DNA of 64,000 nucleotides, from the NCBI GenBank assembly GCA_025355385.1, contig JANXZS010000121.1, forward strand, positions 1 through 64,000, in the 5' to 3' direction. The stretch comes from Acidobacteriaceae bacterium. Its GTDB lineage: Bacteria > Acidobacteriota > Terriglobia > Terriglobales > Acidobacteriaceae. A model generated the notes under the pieces. It did no database searches and was not told the DNA's origin. It saw only the letters and a program-made list of their open reading frames with translations. A program made the translations under genes and the position numbers. Below are positions 57,091 to 64,000 of this stretch, piece by piece. How positions within the stretch are numbered: the first letter of the stretch is position 1; each line of letters starts with the position of its first letter.

Positions 57091-58894
57091 CTCCGATCAA
57101 TTCGATGCGGCCGCTCTGCAACTGGACGAGTGGCTGCGAGGCTTTCAGAACGTTCGGCCACTCTCATGCGACGAATGCGCGGGCTATCATCCTCGATTGA
57201 TCGAGAGCGGTTGGGAACTGGACCTGAGCGGCGATCCTGCTATTGGTTCCACCATAAGGGTTCTGCTTCCAGAGTCGTTCCCTTATGCTCGGCCTCTCAT
57301 CGCAACGTGTTCCAAGCAGTTTCTGGTGTGGCCTCATATCGAAGAAGATGGGGTCATCTGTACGTTGCCACTGTCGGCCACGTTTAATCCATATGACCCG
57401 TTGGCCGTGACTCAGTACGTACTGAACGAGGGGGCTGAGGTCGTTAAGCAAGGACGCTCCGGAACAAACCTAGACGACTTCCGGCAGGAGTTCCACTCTT
57501 ACTGGGATCGCGCGGTCACAGAGAGCAGCGTGCCCGTCATCAGCACGTTGACCGACTTTGCGTCGCCACGGATCATCAGCGCCTGATATGGAAAACACCA
57601 TGTCATCGTGGGGGGCAGCGACGTCAAGCTTCAGGAATGGATGGACAGGCGCTTTGGCAGGGCCAAGGATGACCGCATCTTTGAGCCGGGGATTCTTCTC
57701 CATCTGGATGTCCCTTTACTTCCGGATCAGTATCCCCGACGTATCGCGGACGTCGGCAACATGGTGCAATCGCTTGATCGAAGATCACGAACTCTGCTGA
57801 CCAGACGCTTGCTCGCAGACAAAACGCGCAGCCTTCTTGTGCTTGACGCTCCAACGACGAATGGAAGAGCGCTGGCTGCGCTGCGTCTAATCCCCCCCTC
57901 TGGTAAGAACATGTGTGGCCACAAGGTAGACGTGCGCCAAAATGGCTTTCGTCCTGGGCACGTGCCGGAAACCTTGGAACTAAGTCGCTATTTGAACAGC
58001 GCCCCGGCTCCTCAGCGGCTGAAGGTGAAGCGTGCCGATTCGAGCTGGATTCATGGGCGGGACGTCGATCCCAAGGCCCAACTGCTGGCGCAGAAGAAGA
58101 TCGCGATCATCGGCATTGGCTCAGTCGGAAGCTTCGTCGCCGAACTCCTCGCGGCCTCAGGCGTCGGAAGCCTCACCCTGGTCGATAACGAAACTCTCAC
58201 CTTCGCCAATGCCGGCAGGCACCTGCTTGGAGTCGATAGCGAAGGGACGTACAAATTTCAGGGAGTTGCCCAATTACTGCAGAAGCGCTTTCCACATCAT
58301 TCCATAACCGGGGTCGTCTCCGACGGACAGCTTTTCCTCCGCGAATCCGCCTCACACAATCAGTCATACGATCTCATTCTGAGTTTGGCAGAAGACTGGG
58401 AGTTCGATTGCTTCCTCAACGACCAATACCTCAGTCCGTTGAGCGCCAGTTTCAAACATATCGTTTTCGGCTGGACCGAACCTCACGCCGTGGCGGGACA
58501 CGCGGTCTTGTTAACTGGTGGCAATGGCTGCTTTCTATGCCACTTCCAAGAGGACGGTCTGCCCAAGCTGAAGATTGCTCAATGGACGCAGGAGACCATG
58601 TTCAGCGAACCGGCGTGTGGCGGCACGTTTCAGCCGTATGGTCCCGTCGAGATCATGGCCATCAACTCCATGATTGCGTCCCCCGCCATTGATTCGCTAC
58701 TAGGGAAGGCTTCAAGCAATCTGCATCGAGTCTATGTCTCAGATGAGGCACGGATTCACGAAACTGGTGGTGAGGTCACCTCCGAGTGGCGATCTCTTCG
58801 CGGTGCGGTACCAGGCGATATCTCGGCGGTCCTGAGCCTAGCGTGGCCCGAGGAGACGGGTTGCGCTCATTGCAGGGTATCGAATGTCGCTTAG
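57083..58894 (+). pseudogene. cap2: Cap2 E2-E1 conjugation enzyme with an in-frame TGA between domains
   Basis: The E2-like domain runs from a TTG near 57083 (LPSSDQFDAAALQLDEWL), overlapping the CD-NTase end, to TGA at 57584-57586; its active-site cysteine is in EEDGVICTLPLS. The ThiF/E1-like domain follows in the same frame: ATP loop IAIIGIGSVGSFVAELLA, LVDNETLTFANAGRHLLG, and a candidate catalytic Cys in EPACGGTFQPYGPVE. In known systems Cap2 is one chain that joins the CD-NTase C-terminus to a target and so boosts signalling. Replacing TGA by a sense codon such as TGG would restore it. Two separately translated chains, or a read error, are alternatives. Confidence 0.8.
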
Positions 58895-59345
58895 GATACC
58901 GCTGGGTGACTCCGCCGAATTGGTCATTCTTACGGACGCTGTTCTTGAGCATTTCCGGCGCTATCGGCAGCTGCGCAAGAGAGACACGGAAGCTGGCGGA
59001 CAGCTGTTCGGGCGAATTCAGGGGCAGACCATCACCATCGAAGAAGCCACTGGTCCCCGGAGCTCGGATATCCGGTCCCGCTATTCCTACGTCCCGGATC
59101 GAAAGGCCGAGCAACGCGAAATTAATGAACGCTTTCCTTCGGGGCTGCACTTCATCGGGGACTGGCATACTCATCCCGAGCCAATCCCACATCCCTCGGG
59201 GACGGATCTGGACAATATGCGAGAATGCGTAAACAAATCGCGGCGCGCCATCTCAGGATTTCTGCTGATCATCGTCGGTACCGCCCCGCAGCCGAGCGGA
59301 CTTCATGCGTCGTTGCACAACGGAAAAGACACGCTCTTGTTGTAG
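58884..59345 (+). CDS. cap3: Cap3 JAB/JAMM isopeptidase
   Basis: The 153-residue metalloprotease overlaps the end of cap2 by 11 bases. The JAMM motif is complete: Glu in EAGGQLFGRI, then HTHPEPIPHPSGTDLDNM with the His-x-His and Asp zinc ligands. In type II CBASS, Cap3 removes CD-NTase from its conjugates and so reverses Cap2. Presence of both fixes the subtype. Confidence 0.92.
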   Translation: MSLRIPLGDSAELVILTDAVLEHFRRYRQLRKRDTEAGGQLFGRIQGQTITIEEATGPRSSDIRSRYSYVPDRKAEQREINERFPSGLHFIGDWHTHPEPIPHPSGTDLDNMRECVNKSRRAISGFLLIIVGTAPQPSGLHASLHNGKDTLLL

Positions 59346-59411
59346 ATAGCGGACGCGAGTGTCCCCACAGATCCCGATGCAACTGGCACTCAATAGACTG
59401 AGAGGTAGAAG

Positions 59412-61087
59412 GTGAAGCGGGCCATCCGTTTATTCATGTGGGGTTATCAACAACACTTCGCCAGCGCCTTGTTCCATCTCGCCGAGGGAGTTTTCAAAGA
59501 GCTCGGCGTATCGATGAAGCCAGATGTGCTCCTGGTCGGAGTGCTCAAGCCCGATGCCAGCGGACATCCCGTCTGCGTGGAGCCGGAAGACGGCAAGTGG
59601 GAGTTGGCGCTCTTTGACGCGATTCCCGAAGGATTTCCGAAGACGATCAAGAATCATCGCTTGCAGACCATGATGTACGGGGATGAGGCAAGCAACAACG
59701 ACAAACCCGAGAATATCCGAAGGTCGTCGGCGACGATGGTGATTCGGAATGCCCTCAAACCGTTCAATAAAAAGCATCGGTTGCGGTCCTTTTGCGGATG
59801 GCGCGACTAGTTGAAAAGTACTACGTTGTGCCCGTAATCCAAGTGCCTGAAGAGTTGTTTACCGAGTTTCCCCCTCTTACGCTTCCAGACACTAACGACG
59901 AAACCTGGCCCAGCGGCGAATACGGTCTCATCCTCTCGTGTCTCAGCGTGTTACTGGATGAAGCCAGTCGAGAGCTTCTTCTGCCTGACCCCGGTCGCTC
60001 GATCAATTCCAGCTGCGATCGGCCAATGAGATTGTGGCGCATGGAGCGGAGGCATTCATGCGTATTCCCGATATGCTCACCGCCCAGGAACGATATACCA
60101 CCGTCGGTCTCTTCCAGCGCCTCAACATCATTTCCTCGCTGCTGTACGAAAGAGCAAAGGGAACCGGCAGTCTGATCCTCGTGCGACCCAACCATCCAGA
60201 TGTTGATTACCTGGTTCGATTCCAGAAGCCGGTTCCGTTCCATGAACCCCGTTGGGCAAGGAAAATCCTCACGATGGCTGGCCCTGAGATTTCGCTGATC
60301 GCCAGCGGCGGAAGGATCTTGGGTCTCGGACGGCTCAAGCCGCAACATGACCCGTCTCGTTTCGACTCTTTCACGATCATCTTCCTGGACCATTACGAGT
60401 GGGAATTCCGCCACGACCAACAACCTCTCCTCTACAGCCACTATCGCGAACCACGTCTGCCACAGCCGCCTATCAGTCAGGAGCGCTTTCGGAGCAACTT
60501 CCTGCGGATCTTTCGGAACGCGAGCGCCAGGGATGCGGGTCGACTTTGGGGACTCTTCGAGGCCGGTGCCAGTCTGAACCACGGAAGCATGTTGGTCGTG
60601 GCGGAAGATGCGGCATCCGAGGCAGCTCGACTCTCGGATCAGGGCCCCGCGATCCGGCCTGCTCCCATGACCTCGGCACTCCTGGAGCGAGTGAGTGGGA
60701 TTGATGGAAGCATCTTGCTCGATCCTAGCGGGACTTGTCGCGCGATCGGCGTCATTCTGGACGGAGAAGAGTTCGAGGATTGCTCGCCCGCTCGCGGCTC
60801 ACGATTCAATTCGGCACTGCGCTACGTGCATGGTCGGGGAAAGGGGAGAATGGCAATCGTATTTTCCGATGATCGGACGGTGGATATTGTGCCGCTTCTC
60901 AATCCTCAGTATCAAGAAGAGCGAGATTGAGGAACACGTTGCCGCATTGGAGGGCGCTTCAAACGATACGTGTCACGCTTTTCAGAACTGGTTGGATAGG
61001 CATCGCTTCTATTTGAACGAGAAGCAATGCGATCGCATTAACATGGCCCTGAAACGTCTGGACGACCCAATGCGGATCAATATCTGA
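59412..61087 (+). pseudogene. DisA/DAC-fold nucleotide-sensor or cyclase-like protein, three frame breaks
   Basis: Joined frames give a protein near 558 residues. First part: MKRAIRLFMWGYQQHFASAL ... HRLRSF(L)RMARLVEKYYVV; second: IQVPEELFTEFPPLTLPDT ... LLLPDP; third: DQFQLRSANEIVAHGAEAFMRI through SGIDGSILLDPSGTCRAIGV and SPARGSRFNSALRYVHGR; last: KKSEIEEHVAALEGAS to LKRLDDPMRINI. The third part is a diadenylate-cyclase (DAC) fold: Asp-Gly-Ser in place of D-G-A and G-S-R-F-N in place of the R-H-R loop, as in the DAC-like sensor families (DACNV type). Breaks are at TTTT 59790-59793, CCCC 59989-59992 (one base lost each) and 60908-60913 (one base extra). Placed after cap3, it could add a second nucleotide signal or sense one; that is inference. 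Confidence 0.7.
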
Positions 61088-61698
61088 CGCAGCTCCGTAA
61101 CATCGCGGATCATACGACGGATGCCGGCGACACTTGGTTAGGCATTCTGCCTTCGGCAGAAGCGATGCCGATTCCCCAGCGTCGGGTGAATGTTGACGTG
61201 CTTCGCTCGTTGACCGGTGCGATCAAGAATCGCCAGTCTCTACATGTGCGGTATCAATCGATGAATAAAGAGCGACCGGGCCCGATGTGGCGATGGATCA
61301 GTCCGCACGCACTCGCTCATGACGGTTTGCGATGGCATGTAAGAGGCTTCTGTCACAAACAGAAAAGGTTCAAAGACTTCCTCCTCTCCCGTTGTCTCCA
61401 GTCGGGAGATCTCCACGATGCCGAGGCGCCGGCGAGTCAGGACAGAAATTGGAATGAATACTTCAGCGTTGTGTTGATTCCAAACCCTGCGTTAAGTTCA
61501 GAGCAACAAGACGTTATTGCTCAGGATTACTGCATGGAATACGGGCAGACCGCAATCGCAGTTCGTAAAGCTCTGCTTTACTACTTCAACAAGAGGTTGA
61601 GGCTCGACGTCGCCAAGGCAATTGACGATCCCAAAGAAACTCCAGTCGTGGTCCTGAATGAAAAAGCCTTTCAGGATGCGCTTGCAGAAGTGGGATAG
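61056..61698 (+). pseudogene. WYL-domain regulator fragment (CapW-like), N-terminus missing
   Basis: The readable frame begins about 61060 (PNADQYLTQLRNIADH) inside the last codons of the DAC-like gene and runs to 61698. It has a WYL domain (LRSLTGAIKNRQSLHVRYQSM, then PHALAHDGLRWHVRGFCH and FKDFLLSRCLQS) and a C-terminal WCX-like part. There is no start codon before the middle, and the winged-helix domain that such repressors need is absent. CapW, a wHTH-WYL repressor, controls many CBASS operons; this piece might be its remnant. The identity as CapW is a guess from the context. Confidence 0.65.
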
Positions 61699-61861
61699 CG
61701 GAACAAAGCGGAGGAGTGCCCTTCAGCACCTCTGCCGGCGTTTGTCGGTTAGACCAACTAATACGATGGTCCGCCGCTTAGATTGCGGCGGTGCATGTTC
61801 CCGATCCATCTCCACCTGAACAAGTACTGAGGCACTAGCCTTTTGGGGTACACTTGGCCCG

Positions 61862-62941
61862 ATGGCAAAGAAGAGCGACCGTTCCGGCACAGTGTATCTT
61901 CGAGGACAGATCTGGTGGGTCAAGGTCTATGTTGGCGGGCAGTCTATCCGGCAGTCCAGCAAATCAACCAGCAAGAAAAATGCCATGAACTTGCGGGACA
62001 AGTTGCTTGGCAGTCGGGCGCGCGGGGAACTCTCGGGCGGGATTCCTGACAGGGTTCTGATCAATGAACTGTTGGACGACGTCCTCAAGAGTGACATTGA
62101 AGAGTCTACCCGCAAGATATGGAGGCTGGTCGTTGAGAAGAGCATCCGACCGTTCTTCGGGAAGCTGAAGGCCACCCGGCTCACCACAGACAAGATGGAT
62201 CAGTACCGAAAGAAGCGCAAGGATGGCGGGGTGATGGATGCAACCGTCAACCGTGAACTCTCGATCCTGCGAACGGCGTTCCACAATGGCCGTAAGCGTA
62301 CCCCCGCCAAGGTCAACATAGTTCCCTACTTCCCCATGGTCAAAGAGACGACCGTGCGCCAGGGCTTCCTGTCTGATGAGAAGTACGAGCGGTTACGCGA
62401 TGAACTTCCGCACGAGCTGAAGGCGCTCTTTGTCTGCGATTACAACACCGGGATCCGCAAGAGTGAGTTGCTCGCCATCCGGTGGCCTCAGGTCGACTTC
62501 AAGGCTGGACTCATCACCTTGAGCAAAGGTGAAACAAAAGGTAAAGACGCCCGTACTTGCCCCATCCTAAATGGCGACATGCATGACCTCTTATGGGCAG
62601 CCTATCAAGAACGGCAGAAGAACTGGCCGAAGTCACCGTGGGTGTTCAATCGCTCTGGCAAACCGATCAAGAGCTTCCGCGGCGCCTGGAAGAGCGCCTG
62701 CCAACGGGCCGGTGTTTCCGACCTGCACCTGCACGACATGAGACGTACGGCAGTTCGCAACATGCGCGATGCAGGCGTGCCTCAGTCGATTCGGATGCAG
62801 ATCAGCGGTCACAAAACTGACTCAATGGAGCGGCGATACAGTATAGTGGATAGAGAGGATATCGTCATCGCGAAAGCCCTGATGGAGAAGAGGGTGCGAC
62901 GGTCGGAAATTGTGCCCGAGATTGTGCCCATCCTGGGATAG
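61862..62941 (+). CDS. Tyrosine recombinase (phage/ICE integrase)
   Basis: The 359-residue enzyme has a SAM-like core-binding domain (ESTRKIWRLVVEKSIRPFFG) and the catalytic domain: Arg in NTGIRKSELLAIRW, Lys in SKGETKGKD, HDMRRTAVRN (His-x-x-Arg), SGHKTDSMERRYS with His and the nucleophile Tyr. It lies 88 bp from a tRNA-Leu 3' fragment, which is its likely attachment site. It would integrate and, with the Xis-like protein at 49.9 kb, excise the island. Confidence 0.93.
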   Translation: MAKKSDRSGTVYLRGQIWWVKVYVGGQSIRQSSKSTSKKNAMNLRDKLLGSRARGELSGGIPDRVLINELLDDVLKSDIEESTRKIWRLVVEKSIRPFFGKLKATRLTTDKMDQYRKKRKDGGVMDATVNRELSILRTAFHNGRKRTPAKVNIVPYFPMVKETTVRQGFLSDEKYERLRDELPHELKALFVCDYNTGIRKSELLAIRWPQVDFKAGLITLSKGETKGKDARTCPILNGDMHDLLWAAYQERQKNWPKSPWVFNRSGKPIKSFRGAWKSACQRAGVSDLHLHDMRRTAVRNMRDAGVPQSIRMQISGHKTDSMERRYSIVDREDIVIAKALMEKRVRRSEIVPEIVPILG

Positions 62942-63028
62942 AACAGGATACTTTGCGATACAGGGCACAGCCTTAAGCTACTGATTCGATAGACCGCGCA
63001 ACCCACTGATACCTATGGACATAGTTTG

Positions 63029-63078
63029 AGGTGCTAGCGCCGCAAGGCATAGGGGTTCAAGTCCCCTCCTCCGCACCA
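63029..63078 (+). other. tRNA-Leu 3' fragment, presumed attachment site (att)
   Basis: The DNA gives the end of a class II (Leu-type) tRNA: a GCC-GCAA-GGC variable arm, T arm AGGGG-TTCAAGT-CCCCT (63051-63067), acceptor strand CCTCCGC, discriminator A and CCA (63076-63078). The matching 5' acceptor (GCGGAGG) and D and anticodon arms are not upstream, so it is a partial copy. Integrases of this class use the 3' half of tRNA genes. The intact copy was not found in the window. Confidence 0.75.
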
Positions 63079-63105
63079 ATACAAAGAATCAAGCACTTAC
63101 GAGAA

Positions 63106-63135
63106 GGCCAGCCCGAAACGGCTGGCCTCCTTTTT
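63106..63135 (+). terminator. Intrinsic terminator
   Basis: GGCCAGCC-CGAAAC-GGCTGGCC stem (63106-63127) followed by TTTTT (63131-63135), just after the tRNA fragment. It is probably the original terminator of the tRNA-Leu gene. Confidence 0.85.
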
Positions 63136-63209
63136 CGTCACTGTAGTAGTTTTTGTAGTGGTTGTAAGAAGGCGAAGGCTGAATCAGCGTCGAAGGACGG
63201 CCAATTTGC

Positions 63210-63830
63210 CTACCAACCATTTGGCTTGGCAAAGGTTCCCTTCCTGTCAGTGATCGTTCTCGGGAACTGACTTGCAGCCAAATCTCCCTGTCGGATACGC
63301 TTGAGGAAGATCGCGTACTGTCTCAGTTCCCTACTGTGAAACTGATGGGGATTGAGGAGCCCGACTGGTAGCCCAATCTCTTGCGCCACAATCCTAACCG
63401 GCTCGGCCAAATCTGAATCATTCGTAATCAGAACCGCTACCTCGAACTTCTTGACGTAAGCGTCCCTGAGCAAATGCGAGGCTAGATTCACGTCCGAACC
63501 CTTCTCCTCTGTCTTGTCCACCCAAACCTTTTGAGCGGGTACGACGTTAGTGAGGTACATGGGAACGGAGTGCGTCAGAAAATGCCCATACTTGATTTGC
63601 AGGTTGGGAATGGTTTTGAGTGCCCGAATGTACAACCCTTGGTCATGAGCCGACGTGGGATTGTACGGTCTGGAACTGACCCGTGCGGTGAAGTAGTGGA
63701 TCTCCTGAACCGTATCCGTTGGCAGCAAAATCGCCGCTAGCTTCCCCAAATCCAGCCACTTGTACGGTGTCCGCTTGAGCGCGCCGTAGTACAGATTGAA
63801 GCCATCTACATAAACATTGATGATTGCCAA
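63210..63830 (-). CDS. NYN-domain (PIN-like) putative ribonuclease, LabA-like
   Basis: The 206-residue protein has the NYN pattern of conserved Asp: VYVDGFNLYYGAL at the start, KGSDVNLASHLLRDA and VLITNDSDLAEPVRIV. The family are metal-dependent nucleases acting on RNA, sometimes linked to defence or RNA decay. Outside the att site, so it belongs to the host chromosome or to a neighbouring element. Confidence 0.88.
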   Translation of the reverse strand: MAIINVYVDGFNLYYGALKRTPYKWLDLGKLAAILLPTDTVQEIHYFTARVSSRPYNPTSAHDQGLYIRALKTIPNLQIKYGHFLTHSVPMYLTNVVPAQKVWVDKTEEKGSDVNLASHLLRDAYVKKFEVAVLITNDSDLAEPVRIVAQEIGLPVGLLNPHQFHSRELRQYAIFLKRIRQGDLAASQFPRTITDRKGTFAKPNGW

Positions 63831-63920
63831 GCACCGCTCCAGAGCTCCCCGTTTGACATGCCCGGCTTCGCCTGTATGATTGGAGAAGAAATTCCCCCTG
63901 CCCCTTGGTGAGCAGGAAGC

Positions 63921-63946
63921 GAAGCCAGCCCGAAAGGGCTGGCTTC
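63921..63946. repeat. Hairpin GAAGCCAGCCC-GAAA-GGGCTGGCTTC
   Basis: A perfect 11-bp stem with a GAAA loop, similar in sequence to the terminator at 63106 but without a T-run. Could be a terminator for the right-hand neighbour or a small REP-like repeat. Confidence 0.5.
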
Positions 63947-64000
63947 AGTGTTTGCGGAGCCTCATGCCGCCAGCATCTCTGTATTCGTCTTCGGTGCAGC

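Noticed and set aside
59447-59650. Minus-strand ORF in the DAC-like gene
   Set aside because: Antisense shadow only; the plus-strand frames follow a recognisable protein.

Overview
The window looks like chromosomal DNA of a soil Acidobacteriota, probably of the Terriglobia/Acidobacteriaceae type. This is inferred from gene style: a very large Oar-type TonB receptor with a carboxypeptidase-like N-terminal domain, Tat-exported glycosidases and sulfatases, and choice-of-anchor-D style Ig repeats on a lipoprotein. No 16S or other taxonomic marker is present, so the assignment is tentative.

The left two thirds (about 1.5-41 kb) is one large catabolic locus. It holds a TonB receptor, GH29 fucosidase, GH110-like alpha-1,3-galactosidase, GH3 glycosidase, two clan GH-A-like secreted proteins, two intact sulfatases plus a broken third, a formylglycine-generating enzyme, esterases (BD-FAE-like and CocE-like) and a CehA/McbA-like metallohydrolase. 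With these sit small-molecule oxidation genes: an HpaB-type flavin monooxygenase with its flavin reductase, a DUF2848/FAH-like protein, a cupin, an amidase, an omega-aminotransferase, an ALDH7 aminoadipate-semialdehyde dehydrogenase, glutaryl-CoA dehydrogenase and both ETF subunits. A single MarR gene lies in the middle. A 19-20 bp dyad close to TAGTYAAGTNACTTRACTA stands before essentially every transcription unit from 3.9 to 39.4 kb (nine sites, one beside marR itself). The reading proposed here is one MarR-controlled regulon that cuts sugars, sulfate and esters off a complex glycoconjugate and sends an amino-acid or aromatic core towards glutaryl-CoA and crotonyl-CoA.

From 41 to 44 kb the locus decays: a sulfatase fragment abuts remnants of IS3- and IS481-type transposases, followed by the intact FGE gene. 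The far left edge carries the end of an IS66-family element.

From about 44 to 63.1 kb is mobile DNA: a serine recombinase, a HARE-HTH-like protein, a HUH Rep-like protein, a winged-helix protein, an excisionase-like protein, a large SEC-C/PD-(D/E)XK protein, and a type II CBASS cluster (patatin effector, CD-NTase, Cap2 E2-E1, Cap3 JAB). A DisA/DAC-fold gene, a WYL fragment and a tyrosine integrase follow. The integrase abuts the 3' 50 nt of a tRNA-Leu gene, a likely attachment site. The patatin has no N-terminal half and so no nucleophile serine; Cap2 is split by an in-frame TGA; the WYL gene has no N-terminal half.

Six breaks in otherwise sound genes (lipoprotein, etfA, CehA, SEC-C gene, DAC gene twice) fit loss of one base at a short homopolymer. 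That pattern suggests assembly or read error for many of these 'pseudogenes', and it should be settled before biological weight is put on them.
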